NCBI GenBank assembly: GCA_031552765.1 | Contig: JAVBME010000015.1 | Location: 1 to 16,851, forward strand | Direction of reading: 5' to 3' | DNA length: 16,851 nt | Source of the DNA: JAVBME01 sp031552765 | Lineage (GTDB): Bacteria; Bacillota; Negativicutes; Acidaminococcales; JAISLQ01 | Part shown: positions 1 to 5,112 of the stretch, piece by piece | Layout of the letters: every line of letters starts with the position of its first letter | How positions within the stretch are numbered: position 1 is the first letter of the stretch | The notes under the pieces: model-generated | The model's input: the letters and a program-made list of their open reading frames with translations, nothing else | Database searches by the model: none | Told to the model about the DNA's origin: nothing | Made by a program: the position numbers and the translations under genes

Positions 1-3
1 TTG

Positions 4-33
4 TTGCACTTGGGACAACAGATAAAGTACAAT
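4..33 (+). promoter_or_regulatory. Candidate sigma-70-type promoter of the PAS-like gene
   Basis: TTGCAC (4-9) and TACAAT (28-33) are separated by 18 bases, a good match to -35/-10 elements. It would start a transcript near position 40, giving a 5' leader of about 125 nt that begins at a strong inverted repeat. No experimental start is known, so this rests on motif and spacing alone. Confidence 0.4.
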
Positions 34-40
34 TTTGCCA

Positions 41-116
41 TGAGAACTCATCTCCTTTTGGGAGTACTTGTGTTTTGTGGTAAAAACATTGTACTACCTA
101 AGGTTTTGAGTTCTCA
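41..116 (+). promoter_or_regulatory. Structured 5' leader of the PAS-like gene (possible cis-regulatory RNA)
   Basis: TGAGAACTCA (41-50) and TGAGTTCTCA (107-116) are a perfect 10-bp inverted repeat. Inside it a second hairpin can form: AGTAC (63-67) with GTACT (91-95), then TGTTTT (71-76) with AAAACA (83-88), capped by GTGGTA. The predicted promoter ends just before the outer stem, so the whole fold would be transcribed. A competing small hairpin CTCC (52-55)/GGAG (61-64) overlaps the inner stem, which would permit switching. I recognise no known riboswitch consensus in it. It could also be a DNA operator pair. Confidence 0.4.
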
Positions 117-165
117 ACTTTCATTTAAGTTTACATTACGAAAAACTAGCTAAGGAGCCTCGCCC

Positions 166-507
166 ATGGACAACAAACAGGAAGTAATCAAAGCTTTTCA
201 CCTGATGTTTGACAACTACCCCGAATCCGCCGTCCTCATCAACAAAGACCGCGACATCATCGCCGTCAACAAGCTGGCCCCCTCCACCGGGCGGGTGGAG
301 GGCATAAAATGCGCCACCGTGCAGCCGCTGGAACAGCACAAGGGCTGTAAATTGAATGAGGCGGTCAAGGACAACCAGGCCTCCTACCGCAAAAAGACCG
401 GAGCGCTCGGCGACGTGATCTCTTTCTGGGTGCCGGTGGCCGGCCACCCGTACTATTTCGTCCATTTCTCTGTCGGCAGCATCAAAAAATACGAATACAA
501 TTTTTAG
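166..507 (+). CDS. Small PAS-like sensor protein
   Basis: This 113-residue cytosolic protein has no signal peptide or membrane segment. Residues 8-40 (a helix, then 'ESAVLINKDRDIIAVN') look like the opening of a PAS fold, where a sensory strand is followed by D-x-x-G/D and 'I..vN'. The C-terminal 'FWVPVAGHPYYFVHF' resembles the final PAS beta strands. A Cys49-x8-His58-x2-Cys61 set sits where PAS proteins of anaerobes often carry Cys-His-Cys groups, so a metal, heme or redox ligand role is possible but inferred. There is no output domain, so it would act through a partner. The start is fixed by AAGGAG about 9 bases upstream of the ATG. It has its own promoter and leader, and the next gene also has a separate promoter. 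Confidence 0.7.
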   Translation: MDNKQEVIKAFHLMFDNYPESAVLINKDRDIIAVNKLAPSTGRVEGIKCATVQPLEQHKGCKLNEAVKDNQASYRKKTGALGDVISFWVPVAGHPYYFVHFSVGSIKKYEYNF

Positions 508-559
508 AAAACACGAGCAGCGCTTATGCCGGGAAACCAGTCAAACAAATTCCCCCGGC

Positions 560-588
560 TTGACCAAACAGCGGCTTTGTGTTACACT
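560..588 (+). promoter_or_regulatory. Promoter of the guanidinium exporter gene
   Basis: TTGACC (560-565), a 17-base spacer and TACACT (583-588) match a SigA-type promoter well. The start would lie near 595, immediately before the two hairpins of the leader. Confidence 0.55.
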
Positions 589-606
589 CTCAGCAATAAA
601 AGTGCG

Positions 607-694
607 CCGCTCACCGCCGGGTGAGCGGAAAAAGCGCCTTCTCCCATGCCGTTAGGCCATTGCAGGTATGGGATGAGGGCGCTGTTTGTATTTT
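607..694 (+). promoter_or_regulatory. Two-hairpin leader upstream of gdx, the second terminator-like
   Basis: Hairpin 1 pairs CCGCTCACC (607-615) with GGTGAGCGG (620-628), a 9-bp stem with a GCCG loop. Hairpin 2 pairs 633-650 with 665-683 (AGCGCC...GGCGCT and TCCCAT...ATGGGA, about 18 bp with one bulged base) around a 14-nt loop, and is followed by a T-rich stretch (685-694). That makes it a plausible intrinsic terminator in the leader. The ribosome binding site AAGGAGG follows at 696-702. Exporters of this family are often under guanidine riboswitches, but the loops are not ACGR (guanidine-II) and I do not see the guanidine-I or -III consensus. Confidence 0.5.
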
Positions 695-709
695 AAAGGA
701 GGAATTTTC

Positions 710-1030
710 ATGGCATGGATATTTTTACTTATCGCCGCTGTTTTTGAAGTAGTTTGGGCTACACTGTTAAAGCTTTCCGACGCCTTTAGCAAACCAGGCT
801 ATACCGCCAGCACTATTGCCGGCATGATAGTCAGTTTTTACTTTTTGGCAAAGGCTACCAAAATCCTGCCCATCGGCACCGCCTATGCCGTCTGGACAGG
901 TATCGGCGCCGTCGGCGCGGCAGTAGTCGGCGTCCTGTTTTTCAAAGAAAGCCTGACGCTCAGCCGCGGCTTTTTCCTGGCCCTGCTGCTGCTCGGCATT
1001 GTCGGTCTGAAAGCAACCTCGCCCCATTAA
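710..1030 (+). CDS. gdx: SMR-family guanidinium exporter (Gdx/SugE type)
   Basis: This 106-residue inner-membrane protein has four predicted helices, the usual length for small multidrug resistance proteins, which work as dual-topology dimers. Gdx members export guanidinium in exchange for protons. Residues known to line the Gdx site are present: Glu13 and Trp16 in helix 1, Ser42 in helix 2, and Tyr59 and Trp62 in helix 3. The stretch 'PIGTAYAVWTGIGAVG' (54-69) is typical of Gdx rather than of EmrE-like Qac members. The start at 710 is chosen because AAAGGAGG lies 7-8 bases upstream; an in-frame ATG at 686 has no such site and falls inside the leader's T-rich stretch. The gene appears monocistronic. 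Confidence 0.9.
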   Translation: MAWIFLLIAAVFEVVWATLLKLSDAFSKPGYTASTIAGMIVSFYFLAKATKILPIGTAYAVWTGIGAVGAAVVGVLFFKESLTLSRGFFLALLLLGIVGLKATSPH

Positions 1031-1121
1031 CGCTATAAATCTTCACCTCGGGCGGCGCGCTCCACAGCGGCTGCAACCGTATAATGACTATTCCCTTTTC
1101 CAGTTTTGGCTGATATTTCAT
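960..1121 (-). CDS. Doubtful small ORF after mntH (53 aa), possibly frame-disrupted
   Basis: Thirteen bases after the mntH stop, an ATG (1119-1121 on the minus strand) has a textbook GGGAGGA site 6 bases before it. The frame encodes 53 residues starting MKYQPKLEKG and runs antisense into the 3' end of gdx. The composition of its second half (RQCRAAAGPGKSRG) does not look like a normal protein. The neighbouring frame reads AKTGKGNSHYTVAAAVERA... and stops at 1033-1035, which looks far more protein-like, so a one-base frame disruption shortly after the start codon is possible. No homologue is recognised. Confidence 0.2.
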   Translation of the reverse strand: MKYQPKLEKGIVIIRLQPLWSAPPEVKIYSVNGARLLSDRQCRAAAGPGKSRG

Positions 1122-1133
1122 AAACGTCCTCCC

Positions 1134-2396
1134 CTAGCGCAGCATATCTATCAATAAATACGCATTCAGCCCCGCCACTATCGCGCCGATAGTGTACAGC
1201 ACCCACTTTTGCCTCGTGCTGTTGGCGTATTTGCCCATCACTTTGCGCGAGGAAGTCAAATGCATCTGCGCGCCGATGGTAAAGGGCAACTGCAAACTCA
1301 GCGCCATCTGCGAGTAAATAAGGCCCATAAAAGGATTGTCCACAAAAAATATTATTAGCAGCGCCAACCCGTAGGTGATAGCCACCCCCGTCCAGGAATG
1401 GCGGTCTTTGATATTGTACGCTTCTTTGAATATGCCGGCAAAAATACTGCCGCCCGCCATACCGGCGGTAGTAGTCGACGATATGCCGGAAAAAAGGAGC
1501 GCCACCGCAAAGAGGATGGCCGCCGTATCGCCCAGAAGCGGCGCCAGCATCTGCTGCGCCTGCTGCAGCTCGTCCACGACCACGCCGTTTTTGAAAAATA
1601 CCGCCGCCGCGATAAGTATCATCGCGCTGTTTATCGCCCAGCCGATGCACATGGAAAACAGCGTATCGAAAAACTCGTATTTAAGCTGCTGCTTTATCAC
1701 AGCTTCATCTTCGAGGTTCCACTGGCGGCTCTGTATCACTTCCGAATGCAAAAACAGATTATGCGGCATGACCACCGCGCCCATCACACTCATGATGATA
1801 AGGAGCGACCCGTCCGGGATAGAAGGCGCCACCCAGCCCACCGCCGCCTTGCCCCACTCGATGTCCACCATGCTCACCTCGGCCAGAAAAGCCAGGCCGA
1901 TAAGCGAAACAAAGCCCATTATCAGCTTTTCCAGTTTGCGGTAAGAGTTCGACCACAAGAGCCAGGCGCAAAAAGCCGCCGACAGCACAGACGCCGCTTT
2001 GAGCGGTATATGAAAAAGTATCGTCAAAGCTATCGCCCCGCCGAGTATCTCCGCCAGGGCGGTCGCCACCGACGCCGCCACCGCTGACGCCAGCACCGCC
2101 TTAGCCAGCCAGGGCCTTATATATACCGCGGTGGCTTCCGCCAGGCACAGCCCCGTCACTATCCCCAAATGCGCCACATTGTGCTGCAAAATTATCAGCA
2201 TGATAGTAGACAGCGTAACCATCCAGAGGAGCGCGTAGCCGTACTCGGCGCCTGCCGCCATATTGGACGCCCAGTTGCCCGGGTCGATGAACCCTACCGT
2301 AACCAGGATGCCGGGCCCGATAAATTTTAAAAAATTGCGCGCCGTCTTATTTGCCTTGTGCGTGCGTAAATACAGCCGCTGTAACCTTTTCAGCAA
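1134..2396 (-). CDS. mntH: NRAMP-family divalent metal (Mn2+/Fe2+) : H+ symporter
   Basis: This 420-residue polytopic inner-membrane protein imports manganese or iron with protons. Both metal-site motifs of canonical NRAMPs are present: Asp38-Pro-Gly-Asn41 in helix 1 and Ala207-x-x-Met210-Pro-His in helix 6 (GAVVMPHNLFLHS). This argues against the Met-lacking Mg/Al-type branch. The conserved 'LGIVTG' of helix 3 is at 77-82, although the preceding residues (QHNVAH) differ from the usual pattern. The start is a TTG at 2394-2396, because no in-frame ATG precedes DPGN; GAGG lies about 8-9 bases upstream. An extended -10 promoter lies at 2442-2450. I saw no clear MntR-type operator. Confidence 0.88.
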   Translation of the reverse strand: MLKRLQRLYLRTHKANKTARNFLKFIGPGILVTVGFIDPGNWASNMAAGAEYGYALLWMVTLSTIMLIILQHNVAHLGIVTGLCLAEATAVYIRPWLAKAVLASAVAASVATALAEILGGAIALTILFHIPLKAASVLSAAFCAWLLWSNSYRKLEKLIMGFVSLIGLAFLAEVSMVDIEWGKAAVGWVAPSIPDGSLLIIMSVMGAVVMPHNLFLHSEVIQSRQWNLEDEAVIKQQLKYEFFDTLFSMCIGWAINSAMILIAAAVFFKNGVVVDELQQAQQMLAPLLGDTAAILFAVALLFSGISSTTTAGMAGGSIFAGIFKEAYNIKDRHSWTGVAITYGLALLIIFFVDNPFMGLIYSQMALSLQLPFTIGAQMHLTSSRKVMGKYANSTRQKWVLYTIGAIVAGLNAYLLIDMLR

Positions 2397-2441
2397 TTTT
2401 TCGCTACCTCTTCCTGCTTTTTGTCCCGCACATTTTTCACC

Positions 2442-2450
2442 AGTATACCA
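2442..2450 (-). promoter_or_regulatory. Extended -10 promoter element of mntH
   Basis: On the minus strand the sequence TGGTATACT forms an extended -10 (TGn plus TATACT) about 50 bases upstream of the mntH start. The -35 position is not a recognisable match. Confidence 0.4.
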
Positions 2451-2481
2451 TATTTACGATAAAATTACTGATATATTGTTC

Positions 2482-2817
2482 TCAGCGTAAAGCCGCCTTT
2501 ACCATATACTCCGACACCGTCATGTTCTCGGCCAAAGCCCGCATCTCGATGAGCAACCATTGGCTTTGCCGGGCGCTGATATTGCGGTCTACAGTGTGGT
2601 CCACACAAACCACCTCGTCCGTCAGCGCCTCCATCATCCGCCCGCCTATCTCCACGTCTTCTACAAATATCTTGTATTCCTGGTAATCGCGCACCAGGGC
2701 GCGGGCGGCCTTTTCATCTTCCGCCCAAGCCAGGAAGCGGCTCCGCCAGCAGATATCTTCGCCTGCATACGCCCTTACCTCGTTAGCCGCAAGGTCGACT
2801 AGCCACAATCTCCTCAT
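2482..2817 (-). CDS. Unrecognised small cytosolic protein
   Basis: This 111-residue protein begins MRRLWLVDLAANEVRAY. It has no signal peptide and no membrane segment. It is rich in charged residues (EDEKAARALVRDYQEY near 34-50) and ends in a helical segment (LLIEMRALAENMTVSEYM). No family is recognised. The start at 2817 is chosen for a GGCAGGAGG site about 8 bases upstream; an earlier in-frame start at 2895 would read through the terminator hairpin of the preceding gene. It lies about 30 bases downstream of that terminator, so it may be expressed by read-through or from its own weak promoter. Confidence 0.6.
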   Translation of the reverse strand: MRRLWLVDLAANEVRAYAGEDICWRSRFLAWAEDEKAARALVRDYQEYKIFVEDVEIGGRMMEALTDEVVCVDHTVDRNISARQSQWLLIEMRALAENMTVSEYMVKAALR

Positions 2818-2848
2818 AATAATGCCTCCTGCCTTATTTTGGACAAAA

Positions 2849-2887
2849 TAAAAAAGCCCTTTCTCCTGCAAATAAGGAAAAAGAGCT
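2849..2887 (-). terminator. Rho-independent terminator
   Basis: On the minus strand AGCTCTTTTTCC (2887-2876) pairs with GGAGAAAGGGCT (2866-2855) over 12 positions including G-U pairs, with a 9-base loop and then a run of six T (2854-2849). It sits just after the stop of the 2897-3247 gene. Confidence 0.8.
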
Positions 2888-2896
2888 TGCAACACA

Positions 2897-3247
2897 TTAG
2901 ATTTTCATATAGCAAAGAGCGTCATCGCGCCCGCTAAAAAGAGCGGCGCTCAACCTTTTTACCACAGCCTCTTCCGGGTCTTCGCCGTCCGCGGCTTTGT
3001 AATAGAGCCGTTTGTTATTATGCTGGTAGCCGGCGGCAAAAGCGGCGTCTATAGTGACGTCTTTTATATATTTGCCCATAGCCATAAATACCCTCAGCTC
3101 ATATAAGGACTTCTCCTTGCTATAACCTTCGACATGAGTATAAACGATAGGCATCCCTTTAAGCTCTTCGTTCTCGCTGCATTCTTCCTGCGTCTTTATA
3201 AGTTTTTCCAAATACTCTACGCTCGTCTCTCTCATTGGGTTAGCCAC
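2897..3247 (-). CDS. Unrecognised small protein with its own strong promoter
   Basis: This 116-residue soluble protein starts at GTG (3245-3247) with GGAGG 9 bases upstream. An ATG four codons in (MRETSVEYLEKL) is a possible alternative start. The N-terminal third is acidic and helical (VEYLEKLIKTQEECSENEEL), followed by an apparent alpha/beta segment (YELRVFMAMGKYIKDVTIDAAFAAGYQ). No domain is recognised. It is transcribed from a near-consensus promoter and ended by a good terminator, so it is likely a well-expressed single gene, probably controlled at the AT palindrome overlapping its start region. Confidence 0.65.
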   Translation of the reverse strand: MANPMRETSVEYLEKLIKTQEECSENEELKGMPIVYTHVEGYSKEKSLYELRVFMAMGKYIKDVTIDAAFAAGYQHNNKRLYYKAADGEDPEEAVVKRLSAALFSGRDDALCYMKI

Positions 3248-3267
3248 AGCATCAAACCTCCAACCAG

Positions 3268-3279
3268 AATATTAATATT
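3268..3279. promoter_or_regulatory. Palindrome AATATTAATATT, candidate operator
   Basis: This perfect 12-bp palindrome lies just downstream of the predicted transcription start of the minus-strand gene. A related AATATT half-site repeats at 3288-3293, overlapping the -10 element. The position suits a repressor, but AT-rich palindromes arise easily by chance. Confidence 0.3.
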
Positions 3280-3288
3280 AATGAAATA

Positions 3289-3317
3289 ATATTAGCATGT
3301 ATTTTTTGTTTTGGCAA
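3289..3317 (-). promoter_or_regulatory. Near-consensus promoter of the 2897-3247 gene
   Basis: On the minus strand TTGCCA (3317-3312), a 17-base spacer and TAATAT (3294-3289) preceded by TGC form a strong SigA-type promoter with an extended -10. Confidence 0.6.
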
Positions 3318-3355
3318 ACCGGCTTTTTAATTTATTAGGCTGTTACAGGAGGAAA

Positions 3356-3367
3356 ATGGATAATTAA
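3356..3367 (+). other. Three-codon mini-ORF (Met-Asp-Asn-stop) in a leader
   Basis: AGGAGG (3348-3352 region) is followed 3-4 bases later by ATG GAT AAT TAA. It precedes the real gene start at 3413 by 45 bases. It could be a chance feature, an upstream mini-ORF or a ribosome standby site. Confidence 0.25.
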
Positions 3368-3412
3368 AGCGAAATATAACATAATCTGTAAGTGCAACAA
3401 GGGAGGATTTAC

Positions 3413-4027
3413 ATGTCCACCGCAAATACCGGCTGGAGTCAAAAACATACTTATGCCCTTTTCGCTTTTTCCATAATACTGGCGGCTGCCTTTACCGCCT
3501 ATTTCCTATATGAGACCAGCAGCGGCCACCTGCCGCTGGAACCGGTAAAAATCACCACCCAGGCTTCCGTCCTTACCGTAGACCTGCCCTGCCCCGTCGC
3601 GCCCGACCCCGACTTTACCCTGCCGGCAAATATACTGCCCTTCGTTTATTCCACCAGCGCCTTTAAAGGCGAAACCTCCGGCCTGACCCTCGATATCCGC
3701 GCGGTCACATATAAAAAAGAGCTCTTCCTCCCCTCCTGGCGCCCCAACCTCGAAGATATGGCCGATGTAACCATCGGCGCGCTGAAAAACACGCCCGACA
3801 TCAAAAACCTGGTACAGGAAAAACAATACCACACCATCTCCGGCGGCAGCACGGTCGAAGTACGCAGCCGCTATATGAAAAACGAAACAGCCATGACCCA
3901 GAGAGTGCTACACCTGGCCGACCTCAACACTGCCTGGACATTTAAAACAGTATACTCCTATTCTGACAATACGGCCGCCAACACAGTAGACAAAATGTTT
4001 TTCTCGATAAAAACACAAAAAATTTAG
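3413..4027 (+). CDS. Membrane-anchored periplasmic protein of unknown function
   Basis: This 204-residue protein has a short cytoplasmic N-terminus, one hydrophobic helix (about residues 16-36, YALFAFSIILAAAFTAYFLY) and a soluble domain outside the membrane. The helix lacks a signal peptidase site, so it is probably an anchor. The outer domain starts with a proline-rich strand segment (LPLEPVKI...VDLPCPVAPDPDF) and contains 'KGETSGLTLDIRAVTYKKE' and a late segment 'LADLNTAWTFKTVYSYSD', suggesting a mixed beta domain. No family is recognised. The start is set by GGGAGG 6-7 bases upstream. It shares direction with the secreted protein 33 bases downstream, and both probably form one operon ended by the terminator at 4706. 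Confidence 0.7.
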   Translation: MSTANTGWSQKHTYALFAFSIILAAAFTAYFLYETSSGHLPLEPVKITTQASVLTVDLPCPVAPDPDFTLPANILPFVYSTSAFKGETSGLTLDIRAVTYKKELFLPSWRPNLEDMADVTIGALKNTPDIKNLVQEKQYHTISGGSTVEVRSRYMKNETAMTQRVLHLADLNTAWTFKTVYSYSDNTAANTVDKMFFSIKTQKI

Positions 4028-4060
4028 CCTACAAAGCAACCGTACAGGAGGACGCACCTT

Positions 4061-4678
4061 ATGCTCAAAAAAATCATCATCTATACAGGCATCATACTAC
4101 TCATGGCAGCACAGACCGCCGCCACAGCCAAAAGCGCACAGGCCGCCCCGCCCGTCACCCGCATTGCCGTCGTCGTCAAAACCAGCCAGTTCCACCTGAG
4201 CCCGGAATCGCGCAACTACCTGTCGGAAAAACTGCGCGCCCTCTTCCCGGCCGGCCATTACCAACTGGTAGAAGACGAGAATTTTACTAAAACCCTCGAG
4301 AGAGAACTGAACAACCGCCTCCTCTATGACCCTACCGACATCGAACGGGGCATCCTTCTCGACCTGACGAAAAAATACCGCTACGACGCCAGCCTGATCA
4401 TCTTCATACGCTTTGACAAATCCGGCAACAACAACAACTTCCTCAACCTCGAAAAAGACGTCCAGACCACCATCAAAGGCCGCATGGTCTACAAGAAGAC
4501 CGGCGACTACATCTACAACAACGACATCACCCGCGTCGGCGTATCCCCCATGAAGACTTTCAAAGCGGCCACCGAGCTCAACGACGTCATCAGCAAAAGC
4601 GTCAACCTTGGCCTCGACCACCTCTTTTCCGACCTCGAGCTGCCGCTAGCCAAACGAACGATAGAGCTCAATAGGTAA
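4061..4678 (+). CDS. Secreted periplasmic protein of unknown function
   Basis: This 205-residue protein has a clear signal peptide (MLKKIIIYTGIILLMAAQTAATAKSAQA, cleavage probably after AQA at about residue 28). The mature part begins with a strand 'RIAVVVKTSQF', then an amphipathic helical segment with 'YLSEKLRALF', and later a strand 'ASLIIFIRF' before 'KGRMVYKKTGDYIYNNDITRVG'. This layout (strand, helix, LVEDENF, strand) is reminiscent of periplasmic alpha/beta proteins of the TolB-N or penicillin-binding-protein-activator type, but I cannot assign one. GGAGG lies about 9 bases upstream of the ATG. It is the second gene of a two-gene operon and sits directly before the autotransporter, which suggests but does not show an envelope role. 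Confidence 0.7.
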   Translation: MLKKIIIYTGIILLMAAQTAATAKSAQAAPPVTRIAVVVKTSQFHLSPESRNYLSEKLRALFPAGHYQLVEDENFTKTLERELNNRLLYDPTDIERGILLDLTKKYRYDASLIIFIRFDKSGNNNNFLNLEKDVQTTIKGRMVYKKTGDYIYNNDITRVGVSPMKTFKAATELNDVISKSVNLGLDHLFSDLELPLAKRTIELNR

Positions 4679-4705
4679 TCAACCGCCGACACCTTTTCAT
4701 AGTAC

Positions 4706-4738
4706 AAAAAGGCCTGTCTAAAAAGCAGGCCTTTTTTA
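4706..4738 (+). terminator. Rho-independent terminator
   Basis: AAAAAGGCCTG (4706-4716) and CAGGCCTTTTT (4726-4736) form an 11-bp stem with a 9-base loop and a T run. The symmetry would also allow function on the other strand. Confidence 0.85.
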
Positions 4739-4983
4739 TTTTTCACTATTTCGCTTCTTTCCACATTGCATTTTATCAAGATTATTGGTCCACGCTAAAC
4801 AACCTCCCCTACCGGTTAAAATGATACAGTTTTTTAGTCATACTTCCTATGTAGATATCCGGCATAAAAATATATTGCGGCCTAAATGCGATCATATTAT
4901 CTTCTGCCACAATCGCAAACAGATAACCTCTTTCCAGCGCATATATCACAGCAATATAAAATTTTTTCCGTCCTCTTATATTT

Positions 4984-5012
4984 TTGGCCAAATCTTTCGA
5001 TATGAATATAAT
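4984..5012 (+). promoter_or_regulatory. Promoter of the autotransporter gene
   Basis: TTGGCC (4984-4989), a 17-base spacer and a perfect TATAAT (5007-5012) form a good SigA-type promoter. It would give a leader of about 95 nt. Confidence 0.6.
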
Positions 5013-5013
5013 A

Positions 5014-5032
5014 GATAATAATAATTATTTTA
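5014..5032. promoter_or_regulatory. Fur-box-like site at the autotransporter start
   Basis: GATAATAATAATTATTTTA matches the 19-bp Fur consensus GATAATGATWATCATTATC at 15 positions and lies directly after the -10 element, where a repressor would block transcription. AT-rich surroundings raise the chance of a coincidental match. Confidence 0.3.
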
Positions 5033-5112
5033 TAATAATTATTTATTGATAATTGATTTCTATTTTTTAATTCTACACACGCCCATATTTTACAACAAAG
5101 GAGATTTCTACC

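Larger units (their letters stand above)
4739..5112. other. AT-rich gap of 374 bases, no gene seen
   Basis: Short ORFs here lack ribosome binding sites and protein-like composition. The right half holds the autotransporter promoter (4984-5012), a Fur-box-like site (5014-5032), and a very AT-rich tract (5011-5070) with repeated ATAATTATT units. I see nothing assignable in 4739-4980. Confidence 0.6.

Noticed and set aside
528..559. GCCGGG/CCCGGC hairpin as terminator of the PAS-like gene
   Set aside because: It has only a 6-bp stem with a 20-base loop and no T run, and it overlaps the -35 of the next promoter.
1033..1650. Long minus-strand reading frame overlapping mntH
   Set aside because: It lies in a different frame of the well-supported NRAMP gene and has skewed Gly/Arg composition; only its last segment past the mntH stop was kept as a finding.
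4097..4621. Antisense reading frame over the secreted protein
   Set aside because: It is a valine/aspartate-rich shadow frame opposite a gene with a clear signal peptide and ribosome binding site.
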